64,000 nt of DNA, taken from NCBI RefSeq assembly GCF_910594005.1, contig NC_057832.1:106403152-106467151 (forward strand). Reading direction: 5' to 3'. Within the stretch, counting starts at the first letter, position 1; each line of letters starts with the position of its first letter. The stretch is from Cervus elaphus. Taxonomy: Eukaryota > Chordata > Mammalia > Artiodactyla > Cervidae. Below are positions 1 through 9,302 of this stretch, in pieces. A model generated the notes under the pieces. The model searched no databases. It was not told the DNA's origin and was given only the letters and a program-made list of their open reading frames with translations. Both the position numbers and the translations under genes were made by a program.

Positions 1-525
1 GCTTTGAGGATACAGTAATCTTTGTCGTGTTGTATATATCCATCATATTGGAAACCCCTAGCATAGATATTCTGCTACCTAACTCTAGTATTGTTCTCAT
101 TTAAGGTTCCAAGCAAACGAAAATTAGCTGTGTTAACACACATCTCTAAAGACACATTAGCTAAGTGCATACCATGTTCTTGAACAGTATTTCTGTTCTT
201 TATCCAGATCTGTTTTCCATTTAGCTGAGCTGAGCATTGATGAAGGTCATCTTGACCCCTATTAATTTAGACCTTTATCCAGGTCAATCCAGTGCAAGTC
301 TCCATTTTCTCACAGTGCTGCTTTGTCTCCTCTTTGTTCCTCCAGAGCCAAATGCACCTCACAATCAATTTCCTTAAAGACAGCTAAAGGAAGAGTCTGA
401 CCTTTCTATAAAGAAACAAATGATCAGCAGTGAAAGGAGAATAAATGCTTGTTATTGTTTCTGCCGAGGTTCCATCTTTCCCAATCCAAGACTGTCTTCA
501 ACTGAGGAAGGAGAACTACAAAAGG
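1..525. other. Unassigned AT-rich flank, no gene seen
   Basis: No convincing coding frame, RNA gene or recognisable repeat was seen here. The frame that starts at 445 runs straight into the BovB 3' end downstream and is not a gene. Confidence 0.5.
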
Positions 526-735
526 TGTTGTTGTTCAGTCACTAGGTCATGTCTGACTCTTTGTGACCCCTTGGTCTGCAGCACAGCAGGCTTCCGTGTC
601 CTTCACTGTCTCCAGGAGTTTGCTCAACTCATGTCCATTGAATCAGTGATGCCATCCAACCCTCTCATCCTCTGTTGCCCCCGTCTCCTCTTGCCCTCCA
701 TCTTTCCCAGCATCAGGGTCTTTTCCAATGAGTGT
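526..735 (-). mobile_element. BovB (RTE) LINE 3'-end fragment
   Basis: About 210 bp match the 3' end of the other BovB copies in this window, read on the minus strand. The copy begins with the CAGTCACT...GTCATGTCTGACTC block and runs through the CCATCC...CATCTCATCC and TTTCCCAGCATCAGGGTC blocks. It is severely 5'-truncated and has no reverse transcriptase left. Frames called across it are chance. Confidence 0.8.
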
Positions 736-1009
736 AGATGGTTGTATTCATTAGGCATTAGTATAGCAAAGTATTCCATGGTAGAGATAGGATTCCCAGC
801 AGAAAGCAGAGGTGCATAAAATCTCTTATGGCCTAACATCTCAGGAATGGCATTGCATTGCTTCTACCACATTAATTGGCCAAAGTAAATCACAAGGCTT
901 TCCCAGATTCAAAGGACAGAGAAGTAGACTCTATCTCTTGATTGGAAGATCTCAAGAGATATGGATATAAGGAAAGGAAGCTCTGTGATCAGGGATGATA
1001 ATTCAGAGT

Positions 1010-1305
1010 AAGAGGCTAATTTTATTTTATTTTATTTTTTAATTATTAATGAATTTAATAAAGTTTCAGCATACAAAATCATCATACAAAAATCAATCAT
1101 ATTTTTTTTCATTTATTTTTATTAGTTGGAGGCTAATTACTTAACAATATTATAGTGGTTTTTGCCATACATTGACATGAATCAGCCTATCCCGATCCCC
1201 ACTCCCGCCTCCCTCCCCATCCCATCCCTCTGGGTCTTCCCAGTGCACCAGCCCTAAGCACTTGTCTCATGCATCCAACCTGGGCTGGTGAAGAGGCTAA
1301 TTTTA
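1010..1305 (-). mobile_element. 5'-truncated young L1 (3' UTR only) with target-site duplication
   Basis: A perfect 15-bp direct repeat, AAGAGGCTAATTTTA, sits at 1010-1024 and 1291-1305 and bounds the insertion. Inside, about 1105-1290 match the 3' UTR of the other young L1s here on the minus strand, ending at the GGAGGCTAATTA block and a T-tract. Between that T-tract (about 1084-1092) and the outer T-rich tract (about 1021-1044) lies a 40-bp piece of L1 ORF2 in the opposite orientation. Because the duplication encloses it, that piece arrived with the insertion, most simply as a 3' transduction. The cleavage site reads TTTT/AA, the canonical L1 endonuclease site. Confidence 0.82.
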
Positions 1306-1448
1306 AAAATTCTTTAAATGAGTCTATTTAATTACATTTAAGTAAAATTATTTAGTAAATAATATTAAAAGTGGTATGTGGATGTGGCAGAAATATGAGG
1401 TTGTAATATGAATTGTTAAAGTTTGAAAACACTTTTCTACTCACACAT

Positions 1449-1461
1449 TATTTTCACTTTT
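1449..1461. repeat. Target-site duplication, 3' side of full-length L1
   Basis: TATTTTCACTTTT is identical to 9003-9015. It lies directly outside the outermost A-tract (T-tract on +) of the L1. Confidence 0.88.
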
Positions 1462-1571
1462 TTTTTTTTTTTTAACCCAAGAGCCACTTTTAGAATAGTT
1501 TTTTCTTGTGTTTTCTTCTTTTTTTTTTTTTTTACTTCCTTTTTTTTTTTTATTTTTATTATTTTTTTTTT
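1462..1571 (-). other. Three A-tracts with transduced sequence at L1 3' end
   Basis: Reading the L1 in its own sense, the 3' UTR ends at about 1572. It is followed by an A-rich tract (1571-1540, containing AATAAA-like hexamers), then GGAAGT (1539-1534), a second A-tract (1533-1519), 45 bp of non-L1 sequence (1518-1474), a third A-tract (1473-1462) and the target-site duplication. Non-L1 sequence between A-tracts but inside the duplication is the classic sign of read-through past a weak poly(A) signal followed by retrotransposition. Confidence 0.78.
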
Positions 1572-1870
1572 CCAGTAGGTTTTGTCATACATTGATATGA
1601 ATCAGCCATGGATTTACATGTATTCCCAATCCCGATCCCCCCTCCCACCTCCCTCTCCACCCGATTCCTCTGGGTCTTCCCAGTGCACCAGGCCGGAGCA
1701 CTTGTCTCATGCATCCCACCTGGGCTGGTGATCTGTTTCACCATAGATAGTATACATGCTGTTCTTTTGAAATATCCCACCCTCACATTCTCCCACAGAG
1801 TTCAAAAGTCTGTTCTGTATTTCTGTGTCTCTTTTTCTGTTTTGCATATAGTGTTATCGTTATCACCTTT

Positions 1871-4800
1871 CTAAATTCCATATATATGTGTTAGTATGCT
1901 GTAATGTTCTTTATCTTTCTGGCTTACTTCACTCTGTATAATGGGCTCCAGCTTCATCCATCTCATTAGGACTGGTTCAAATGAATTCTTTTTAATGGCT
2001 GAGTAATATTCCATGGTGTATATGTACCACAGCTTCCTTATCCATTCATCTGCTGATGGGCATCTAGGTTGCTTCCATGTCCTGGCTATTATAAACAGTG
2101 CTGCGATGAACATTGGGGTGCACGTGTCTCTTTCAGATCTGGTTTCCTCAGTGTGTATGCCCAGAAGTGGGATTGCTGGGTCATATGGCAGTTCTATTTC
2201 CAGTTTTTTAAGAAATCTCCACACTGTTTTCCATAGCGGCTGTACTAGTTTGCATTCCCACCAACAGTGTAAGAGGGTTCCCTTTTCTCCACACCCTCTC
2301 CAGCATTTATTGCTTGTAGATTTTTGAATAGCAACCATCCTGACTGGCGTGTAATGGTACCTCATTGTGGTTTTGATTTGCATTTCTCTAATAATGAGTG
2401 ATGTTGAGCATCTTTTCATGTGTTTGTTAGCAATCTGTATGTCTTCTTTGGAGAAATGTCTGTTTAGTTCTTTGGCCCATTTTTTGATTGGGTCATTTAT
2501 TTTTCTGGAATTGAGCTGCAGGAGTTGCTTGTATATTTTTGAGATTAATCCTTTGTCTGTTTCTTCATTTGCTATTATTTTCTCCCAATCTGAGGGCTGT
2601 CTTTTCACCTTACTTATAGTTTCCTTTGTAGTGCAAAAGCTTTTAAGTTTCATTAGGTCCCATTTGTTTAGTTTTGCTTTTATTTCCAATATTCTGGGAG
2701 GTGGGTCATAGAGGATCTTGCTGTGATTTATGTCGGAGAGTGTTTTGCCTATGTTCTCCTCTAGGAGTTTTATAGTTTCTGGTCTTACATTTAGATCCTT
2801 AATCCATTTTGAGTTTATTTTTGTGTATGGTGTTAGAAAGTGTTCTAGTTTCATTCTTTTACAAGTGGTTGACCAGTTTTCCCAGCACCACTTGTTAAAG
2901 AGGTTGTCTTTTTTCCATTGTGTATCCTTGCCTCCTTTGTCAAAGATAAGGTGTCCATAGGTTCGTGGATTTATCTCTGGGCTTTCTATTCTGTTCCATT
3001 GATCTATATTTCTGTCTTTGTGCCAGTACCATACTGTCTTGATGACTGTGGCTTTGTAGTAGAGTCTGAAGTCAGGCAGGTTGATTCCTCCAGTTCCATT
3101 CTTCTTTCTCAAGATTATTTTGGCTATTCGAGGTTTTTTGTATTTCCATACAAATTGTGAAATTCTTTGTTCTAGTTCTGTGAAAAATACCGTTGGTAGC
3201 TTGATAGGGATTGCATTGAATCTATAGACTGCTTTGGGTAGAATAGCCATTTTGACAATACTGATTCTTCCAATCCATGAACACGGTATGTTTCTCCATC
3301 TGTTTGTGTCCTCTTTGATTTCTTTCATCAGTGTTTTATAGTTTTCTATGTATAGGTCTTTTGTTTCTTTAGGTAGATATACTCCTAAGTATTTTATTCT
3401 TTTTGTTGCAATGGTGAATGGTATTGTTTCCTTAATTTCTCTTTCTGTTTTTTCATTGTTAGTATATAGGAATGCAAGGGATTTCTGTGTGTTAATTTTA
3501 TATCCTGCAACTTTACTATATTCATTGATTAGCTCTAGTAATTTTCTGGTAGAGTCTTTAGGGTTTTCTATATAGAGGATCATGTCATCTGCAAACAGTG
3601 AGAGTTTTACTTCTTCTTTTCCTATCTGGATTCCTTTTACTTCTTTTTCTGCTCTGATTGCTATGGCCAAAACTTCCAACACTATGTTGAATAGTAGTGG
3701 TGAGAGTGGGCACCCTTGTCTTGTTCCTGATTTCAGGGGAAATGCCTTCAATTTTTCACCATTGAGGGTGATGCTTGCTGTGGGTTTGTCATATATAGCT
3801 TTTATTATGTTGAGGTATGTTCCTTCTATTCCTGCTTTTTGGAGAGTTTTAATCATAAATGAGTGTTGAATTTTGTCAAAGGCTTTCTCTGCATCTATTG
3901 AGATAATCATATGGTTTTTATCTTTCAATTTGTTAATGTGGTGTATTACATTGATTGATTTGCGGATATTAAAGAATCCTTGCATTCCTGGGATAAAGCC
4001 CACGTGGTCATGGTGTATGATTTTTTTAATATGTTGTTGGATTCTGTTTGCTAGAATTTTGTTAAGGATTTTTGCATCTATGTTCATCAGTGATATTGGC
4101 CTGTAGTTTTCTTTTTTTGTGGCATCTTTGTCTGGTTTTGGAATTAGGGTGATGGTGGCCTCATAGAATGAGTTTGGAAGCTTACCTTCATCTGCAATTT
4201 TCTGGAAGAGTTTGAGTAAGATAGTTGTTAGCTCCTCTCTAAATTTTTGGTAGAATTCAGCTGTGAAGCCATCTGGTCCTGGGCTTTTGTTTGCTGGAAG
4301 ATTTTTGATGACAGTTTCGATTTCCTTGCTTGTGATGGGTCTGTTAAGATCTTCTATTTCTTCCTGGTTCAGTTTTGGAAAGTTATACTTTTCTAAGAAT
4401 TTGTCCATTTCATCCAAGTTGTCCATTTTATTGGCATAGAGCTGCTGGTAGTAGTCTCTTACGATCTTTTGTATTTCAGTGTTGTCTGTTGTGATCTCTC
4501 CATTTTCATTTCTAATTTTGTTAATTTGGTTCTCCTCTCTTTGCTTCTTAATGAGTCTTGCTAATGGTTTGTCAATTTTGTTTATTTTTTCAAAAAACCA
4601 GCTTTTAGCTTTGTTGATTTTTGCTATGGTCTCTTTAGTTTCTTTTGCATTTATTTCTGCCCTGATTTTTAAGATTTCTTTCCTTCTGCTAACCCTGGGG
4701 TTCTTCATTTCTTCCTTCTCTAATTGCTTTAGGTGTAGAGTTAGGTTATTTATTTGGTTTTTTTCTTGTTTCTTGATGTAAGCCTGTAATGCTATGAACC

Positions 4801-5689
4801 TTCCCCTTAGCACTGCTTTTACAGTATCCCATAGGTTTTGGGTTGTTGTGTTTTCATTTTCATTCATTTCTATACATATTTTGATTTCTTTTTTGATTTC
4901 TTCTATGATTTGTTGGTTATTCAGAAGCGTGTTATTTAGCCTCCATATGTTTGAAGTTTTAACAATTTTTTTCCTGTAATTGAGATCTAATCTTACTGCA
5001 CTGTGGTCAGAAAAGATGACTGGAATGATTTCAATTTTTTTGAATTTTCCAAGACCAGATTTATGGCCCAGGATGTGATCTATTCTGGAGAATGTTCCAT
5101 GTGCACTTGAGAAAAAGGTGAAGTTGATTGTTTTGGGGTGAAATGTCCTATAGATATCAATTAGGTCTAGCTGGTCCATTGTGTCATTTAAGGTTTGTGT
5201 TTCCTTGTTAATTTTCTGTTTAGTTGATCTATCCATAGTTGTGAGTGGGGTATTAAAGTCTCCCACTATTATTGTGTTACTATTAATTTCCTCTTTCATA
5301 CTCGTTAGCGTTTGCCGTACATATTGCGGTGCTCCTATGTTGGGTGCATATATATTTATAATTGTTATATCTTCTTCTTTGATTGATCCTTTGATCATTA
5401 TGTAGTGTCCTTCTTTGTCTCTTTTCACATCCTTTATTTGAAAGTCTATTTTATCTGATATGAATATTGCGACTCCTGCTTTCTTTTGGTCTCCGTTTGC
5501 ATGAAATATTTTTTTCCAGCCCTTCACTTTTAGTCTGTATGTGTCTCTTGTTTTGAGGTGGGTCTCTTGTAGACAGCATATATAGGGGTCTTGTTTTTGT
5601 ATCCATTCAGCCAATCTTTGTCTTTTGGTTGGGGCATTCAACCCATTTACATTTAGGGTAATTATTGATAGGTGTGGTCCCGTTGCCAT
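1871..5689 (-). CDS. L1 ORF2 protein: endonuclease and reverse transcriptase (1272 aa)
   Basis: ORF2p nicks target DNA and reverse-transcribes L1 RNA at the nick (target-primed reverse transcription) in the nucleus. The N-terminal APE-type endonuclease (about 1-240) keeps N13, E42, the GDFN motif with D144 and N146, D204 in SRIDH, and D228/H229 in SDHS, matching the catalytic set of L1 endonucleases. The reverse transcriptase (about 450-800) shows ENYRPISL, the IDAEKAFD motif, [15 protein letters not shown] and FADD at 699-702, with both active-site aspartates. The C-terminal Cys/His segment CWRGCGEKG...HCWWEC is complete. The frame is open for 1272 codons, about the usual L1 ORF2 length. The ATG at 5689 lies 51 bp after the ORF1 stop. 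Activity is likely but untested. Confidence 0.95.
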   Translation of the reverse strand: MATGPHLSIITLNVNGLNAPTKRQRLAEWIQKQDPYICCLQETHLKTRDTYRLKVKGWKKIFHANGDQKKAGVAIFISDKIDFQIKDVKRDKEGHYIMIKGSIKEEDITIINIYAPNIGAPQYVRQTLTSMKEEINSNTIIVGDFNTPLTTMDRSTKQKINKETQTLNDTMDQLDLIDIYRTFHPKTINFTFFSSAHGTFSRIDHILGHKSGLGKFKKIEIIPVIFSDHSAVRLDLNYRKKIVKTSNIWRLNNTLLNNQQIIEEIKKEIKICIEMNENENTTTQNLWDTVKAVLRGRFIALQAYIKKQEKNQINNLTLHLKQLEKEEMKNPRVSRRKEILKIRAEINAKETKETIAKINKAKSWFFEKINKIDKPLARLIKKQREENQINKIRNENGEITTDNTEIQKIVRDYYQQLYANKMDNLDEMDKFLEKYNFPKLNQEEIEDLNRPITSKEIETVIKNLPANKSPGPDGFTAEFYQKFREELTTILLKLFQKIADEGKLPNSFYEATITLIPKPDKDATKKENYRPISLMNIDAKILNKILANRIQQHIKKIIHHDHVGFIPGMQGFFNIRKSINVIHHINKLKDKNHMIISIDAEKAFDKIQHSFMIKTLQKAGIEGTYLNIIKAIYDKPTASITLNGEKLKAFPLKSGTRQGCPLSPLLFNIVLEVLAIAIRAEKEVKGIQIGKEEVKLSLFADDMILYIENPKDSTRKLLELINEYSKVAGYKINTQKSLAFLYTNNEKTEREIKETIPFTIATKRIKYLGVYLPKETKDLYIENYKTLMKEIKEDTNRWRNIPCSWIGRISIVKMAILPKAVYRFNAIPIKLPTVFFTELEQRISQFVWKYKKPRIAKIILRKKNGTGGINLPDFRLYYKATVIKTVWYWHKDRNIDQWNRIESPEINPRTYGHLIFDKGGKDTQWKKDNLFNKWCWENWSTTCKRMKLEHFLTPYTKINSKWIKDLNVRPETIKLLEENIGKTLSDINHSKILYDPPPRILEIKAKLNKWDLMKLKSFCTTKETISKVKRQPSDWEKIIANEETDKGLISKIYKQLLQLNSRKINDPIKKWAKELNRHFSKEDIQIANKHMKRCSTSLIIREMQIKTTMRYHYTPVRMVAIQKSTSNKCWRGCGEKGTLLHCWWECKLVQPLWKTVWRFLKKLEIELPYDPAIPLLGIHTEETRSERDTCTPMFIAALFIIARTWKQPRCPSADEWIRKLWYIYTMEYYSAIKKNSFEPVLMRWMKLEPIIQSEVSQKDKEHYSILTHIYGI

Positions 5690-5740
5690 TTACTTTGTTG
5701 TTTTGGGTTCACGTTTATACAACCTTTCTGCATTTCCTGT
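5690..5740 (-). other. L1 inter-ORF spacer (51 bp)
   Basis: This is the non-coding gap between the ORF1 stop and the ORF2 ATG. In L1s of this layout ORF2 is translated from the same bicistronic RNA by an unconventional low-frequency mechanism. That mechanism is family knowledge and is not shown by the sequence. Confidence 0.85.
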
Positions 5741-6667
5741 CTAGAGAAGATCCTTTAGCATTTGTTGAAGAGCTGGTTTGGTGGTGCTGAATTCTCTCAG
5801 CTTTTGCTTGTCTGTAAAGCTTTTGAATTCTCCTTCATATCTGAATGAGATCCTTGCTGGATACAGTAATCTAGGTTGTAGGTTATTCTCTTTCATTACT
5901 TTCAGGACGTCCTGCCATTCCCTTCTGGCCTGGAGGGTTTCTATTGATAGATCAGCTGTTATCCTTATGGGAATCCCTTTGTGTGTTATTTGTTGTTTTT
6001 CCCTTGTTGCTTTTAATATTTGTTCTTTGTGTTTGATCTTTGTGAATTTGATTAATATGTGTCTTGGGGTGTTTCGCCTTGGGTTTATCCTGTTTGGGAC
6101 TCTCTGGGTTTCTTGGACTTGGGTGGCTATTTCCTTCCCCATTTTAGGGAAGTTTTCAGCTATTATCTCCTCGAGTATTTTCTCATGACCTTTCTTTTTG
6201 TCTTCTTCTTCTGGGACTCCTATGATTCGAATGTTGGGGCGTTTCACAGTGTCCCAGAGGTCCCTGAGGTTGTCCTCATTTCTTTTGATCCTTTTTTCTT
6301 TTTTCCTCTCTGCTTCATTTATTTCCACCATTTTATCTTCTACCTCACTTATCCTATCTTCTGCCTCCGTTATTCTACTCTTGGTTCCCTCCAAAGTCTT
6401 TTTGATCTCATTCATTGCATTGTTCATTTTTAATTGACTCTTTTTTATTTCTTCTAGGTCTTTATTAAACAGTTCTTGAATCTTTTCAATCTTTGTTTCC
6501 AGGCTATTTATCTGTAACTCCATTTTGTTTTCAAGATTTTGGATCATTTTTATTATCATTATTCTAAATTCTTTTTCAGGTAGATTCCCTATCTCCTCCT
6601 CTTTTGTTTGACTTGGTGGGCATTTTTCATGTTCCTTTACCTGTTGGGTATTTCTTTGCCTTTTCAT
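5741..6667 (-). CDS. L1 ORF1 protein: RNA-binding nucleic-acid chaperone (308 aa)
   Basis: ORF1p coats L1 RNA as a trimer and is needed for retrotransposition. Four parts are visible: a short charged N-terminus; a long heptad-rich coiled coil (about residues 35-140, with motifs such as SLETKIEKIQ and RITEAEDRISEVEDK); an RRM beginning near KRPNIRIIGVPEEE; and a C-terminal domain ending in the typical LLYPARISF block. It is somewhat shorter than the human protein (338 aa). The ATG at 6667 is the first in frame, because an in-frame TGA lies about six codons upstream. The stop is TAG at 5741-5743. No disruption was seen. ORF2 follows in the same transcript. Confidence 0.93.
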   Translation of the reverse strand: MKRQRNTQQVKEHEKCPPSQTKEEEIGNLPEKEFRIMIIKMIQNLENKMELQINSLETKIEKIQELFNKDLEEIKKSQLKMNNAMNEIKKTLEGTKSRITEAEDRISEVEDKMVEINEAERKKEKRIKRNEDNLRDLWDTVKRPNIRIIGVPEEEDKKKGHEKILEEIIAENFPKMGKEIATQVQETQRVPNRINPRRNTPRHILIKFTKIKHKEQILKATREKQQITHKGIPIRITADLSIETLQARREWQDVLKVMKENNLQPRLLYPARISFRYEGEFKSFTDKQKLREFSTTKPALQQMLKDLL

Positions 6668-7496
6668 CTTGTTTAGATTGCTGTATCAGAAGTGGGCTTT
6701 CTGTATTCTGGAGGTCTGTGATTCCTTTTTGTTGTGGAGGATTAACCCAGTGGGTGGGGTTAGACAATTGGCTTGTCAAGATTTCCTGGTTAGGGAAGCA
6801 TGCGTCAGTGTTCTGGTGCGTGGAACTTGATTTCTTCTCTTTGGAGAGCAATGGAGTGCCCAGTAATGAGTTTTGAGATGGGTCTATGTGTTAGGTGTCA
6901 CCTTGGGCAGCCTGTATGTTGATGTTCAGGGCTATGTTCCTGCGTTGCTGGAGAATTTGCGTGGTATGTCTTGCTCTAAAACTTATTGGCTCTTGGGTGG
7001 TGGTTGGTTTCAGTGTAGGTATGAAGGCTTTTGGACAGTCACTTATTACTTAAAGTTCCATGTAGTCAGGAGTTTTCTGGTGTTCTCAGGTTTTGGGCTT
7101 AAGTCTCCTGCCTCTGGATTTCAGTTTTCTTCTTCCTGTAGTCTCAGGACTTCTCCAACCATACAGCCCTGATAAGAAAACTTCTAGGTTAATGGCTAAA
7201 AGATTCTCCCCCATTAGGGACACCCAGAGAGGTTCACAGAGTTACATGAAGAAGAGGAGAGGGAGGAGGGAGATAGAGATGAACAGGAGGAGAAAAAGGG
7301 GGACTCAAGAGGAGAGAGACGGATCGACGCAGCTGTCTGTTCCCAGAGTGTTCTCCATAGCCCAGTCACCTACAAATATTCACAGAATTGGATTGGGAAG
7401 AGAAGGGGAAAGGAGGAAATAGAGGTGTTCTGAGGTAGAAAACAGAGAGTCAAGATTGGGAGAGAATAATCTTCGGTTTAAAAATAGGGCTTCTCC

Positions 7497-7830
7497 TCTT
7501 TTTTTTTTTTTTGTAAGGTTATAGTGTATTGAAAATGAAAATTAAGGAGTAGTAGAGGAGTACTAGAGGACTTTAAAAGAAATAAGAGAAAAAGAAAAAT
7601 AGAAAATAGAAGAGAAAAAGGAAAGAAAAAAGAAAAAAAAGAAAAAAAAAGAAAGAAAAAGAAAAAAAGAAAGAAAAAAAAAAAAGAAAAAAAATTGTTT
7701 TTTTTTTTTCCCCTAATTAAAAAATCGTAAAAGTCTGTGGAAATGAAAGTTAAGGAGTATTGTGGAGTAATAGGGGATTTTAAAGGAAAATAAAAGAGAA
7801 AAAAAAAAAAAGAGAAAAAAGTAAAATTAT
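7497..7830. repeat. Degenerate tandem purine-rich units in the L1 5' UTR
   Basis: On +, a T-tract followed by AAAATGAAAATTAAGGAGTA, a GAGGACTTTAAAAG-type block and a long GAAA-rich run starts near 7500. A diverged second copy (T-tract, GAAATGAAAGTTAAGGAGTA, GGGGATTTTAAAGG, AAAAGAGAAAA) starts near 7700. The spacing is about 210 bp. The arrangement recalls internally repeated L1 5' UTRs but is low in complexity, so slippage contributes. Confidence 0.55.
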
Positions 7831-7849
7831 ATCTAGGAGTGTCTCTGGA

Positions 7850-8665
7850 GCTGTTGCGGTCAGTGTGGGTTCGGCTCAGTTTCAGATAGCGCCTCGTTCC
7901 AGCTTACGCTTCTCGATATCTACAGGCCCCTTCCGGTGTAGTCAATGTTTCCTAGAGGGATTTTAATCTGTTGCACCAGTCCTTTCTGAAGCGGTTCCCT
8001 TTGTTTATTTGGCTTCTGTTTGCCGGTCTCTTCAGAGCCTCATTTCCGCCCTGACACAGGCGGGCGGAGGTGGACTCTTATTCAGGTAGCTAGTTCCGTC
8101 GCGCTGCCGGGAGGGGCTGGCGTTGCCGGGAGAGGCTGGCGCTGTGGGGACAGGCTTGCGCCGCGGGGATGGGCTGGGGCTGCCGGGAGGGGCTGAGGCT
8201 GCTTTCTCCATCTGCGCTGCTCAGGCTCCGGCTGTTCTATATGGAGCGCGGCCCGCGCTGCGCGAGGTTCCAGCCCTCGGGTGTTCCACAAAAGCGCGGA
8301 AGGAAAAGCTGCGCCTGCTCTCTGTGCCTTCCCCGTCAGAGCGGTCCAGGCAGCCAGGGGCTTGGTGGGCGCACTCTCCCCAGGTGTGGCGCGCCCACTC
8401 CCTTCCGCGGACCCAGTCTCAGTTTCCGCTGGCGCCAGTCGGGTGCGCGCGCCTTCCGCCCTCCGCGTCCCCAGCCCCAGTCCCCGCCCGCGCAGGTCGG
8501 GTGCCTGCGCCCTGTGTCTCGCCGCGACCTTCCCCTCCCCCCTGCCTCCTGCCTCCTGCGGGGCTGGGCCGGTCCACAGCCTCTGAGCTCTTCTCTGGAT
8601 TTTCTCGGTCTCTTTGTTCTGTGAACGGCCGGCAGTGTGTTCGGGCCGGTTAATTTACTCTCTCT
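7850..8665. promoter_or_regulatory. CpG-rich block in the L1 5' UTR
   Basis: This is the only markedly GC- and CpG-rich stretch in the window, with many CG dinucleotides and runs such as CGCGCGCCTTCCGCC near 8445. In L1s such blocks are the methylation target that silences the promoter. Retained CpGs also argue for a young or unmethylated-lineage copy, because CpGs decay quickly once methylated. Confidence 0.7.
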
Positions 8666-8982
8666 CTTTTGGTCTCCCACAGTTCAAGTTGGCAACTCAC
8701 AGAAGCTCCCTCTGATTGTCCTCAGGGCACTCAGGCCTGGACCCTACCCCAAGCAATGCCGCCTAAGAGTTCCCGGGACGGATCTCCATCCTTAGCTCTT
8801 TTGTCTCACTTTTTATCTTTTATATTTTGTCCTACCTCCTTTCGAAGACAATGGGCTGCTTTTCTGGGCGCCTGATGACCTCAGCTAGTGATCCGAAGTT
8901 GTTTTGCGAAGTTTGCTCTGCGTTCAGTTATTCTTTTGATGAATTTGTAGGAGAGAAAGTGGTCTCCCCGTCCTACTCCTCC

Positions 8983-8992
8983 GCCATCTTGG
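8983..8992 (-). promoter_or_regulatory. YY1-type site at L1 5' end
   Basis: In the L1 sense the element starts GGAGGAGGAGCC and then reads AAGATGGC, the reverse of GCCATCTTGG on +. This places a YY1 core about 10-20 nt from the 5' end, the position it has in human L1, where it directs accurate transcription start. Function in this copy is inferred from position and motif. Confidence 0.8.
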
Positions 8993-9002
8993 CTCCTCCT
9001 CC

Positions 9003-9015
9003 TATTTTCACTTTT
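9003..9015. repeat. Target-site duplication, 5' side of full-length L1
   Basis: TATTTTCACTTTT directly abuts the L1 5' end and is identical to 1449-1461. Confidence 0.88.
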
Positions 9016-9218
9016 ATAGCATCCCTTTGTCATTGTCTTCATAAACTATCTTCAGTTGTTCCTATGGCCACTTCTACTTGAAGCAGGGCATTTTTTTTGA
9101 AAATGTGTGGCCTACTCTGTTCTTCATGGTACTGTGGTATTCTGATTGGCCTCTGCATTAGTTAAGTTAGATGTACCATGCCCCCTTTCTTAACTGTATC
9201 CCACCACATCTAGATATC

Positions 9219-9302
9219 AGTTCAGTTCACTTCAGTCACTCAGTTGTGTCCGACTCTTTGTGACCTTTATAGACTGCAGCACACCAGGCTTCCCTATCCA
9301 TC
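9219..9302 (-). mobile_element. BovB 3'-end fragment
   Basis: About 84 bp of the terminal BovB block are present, starting with CAGTTCACTTCAGTCACTCAG and continuing through GTCCGACTCTTTGTGACC and CCAGGCTTCCCTATCCATC. It has no coding content. Confidence 0.75.

Larger units (their letters stand above)
6668..9002 (-). promoter_or_regulatory. L1 5' UTR with internal promoter
   Basis: About 2.3 kb lie between the 5' end of the element (9002) and the ORF1 ATG (6667). Full-length L1s carry an internal RNA polymerase II promoter here. In sense order the region shows the YY1-type motif at the extreme 5' end, a moderately GC-rich leader, a strongly GC/CpG-rich block (about 8660-7850), a degenerate T/C-rich repeat block (7830-7497), and a less biased stretch leading to ORF1. 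Several short frames exist on both strands, but none is a recognised L1 protein. Confidence 0.85.
1449..9015 (-). mobile_element. Full-length young L1 (bovine L1 type), both ORFs intact
   Basis: A complete L1 lies on the minus strand. Its parts in order are: 5' end at 9002 with a YY1-type motif, a 2.3-kb 5' UTR, ORF1 (6667-5741), a 51-bp spacer, ORF2 (5689-1871), a 3' UTR to about 1572, and three A-tracts. The perfect 13-bp repeat TATTTTCACTTTT at 9003-9015 and 1449-1461 is the target-site duplication. The pre-insertion site reads CTTTT/AT, close to the L1 endonuclease consensus. No stop or frameshift was seen in either frame. The near-identical truncated copies at 27 kb and 35.6 kb belong to the same family. 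Intact frames, a clean duplication and long A-tails suggest recent insertion; activity itself is inferred. Confidence 0.95.

Noticed and set aside
2013..5405. Many plus-strand frames of 60-110 codons across the L1
   Set aside because: They are antisense shadows of ORF2. The same set repeats in the copies at 27 kb and 35.6 kb, and none has a protein motif.
8336..8680. A 114-codon sense-strand frame in the L1 5' UTR as an extra L1 protein
   Set aside because: Lies in the GC-rich block where stops are rare, has no recognisable domain and is not a known L1 ORF.
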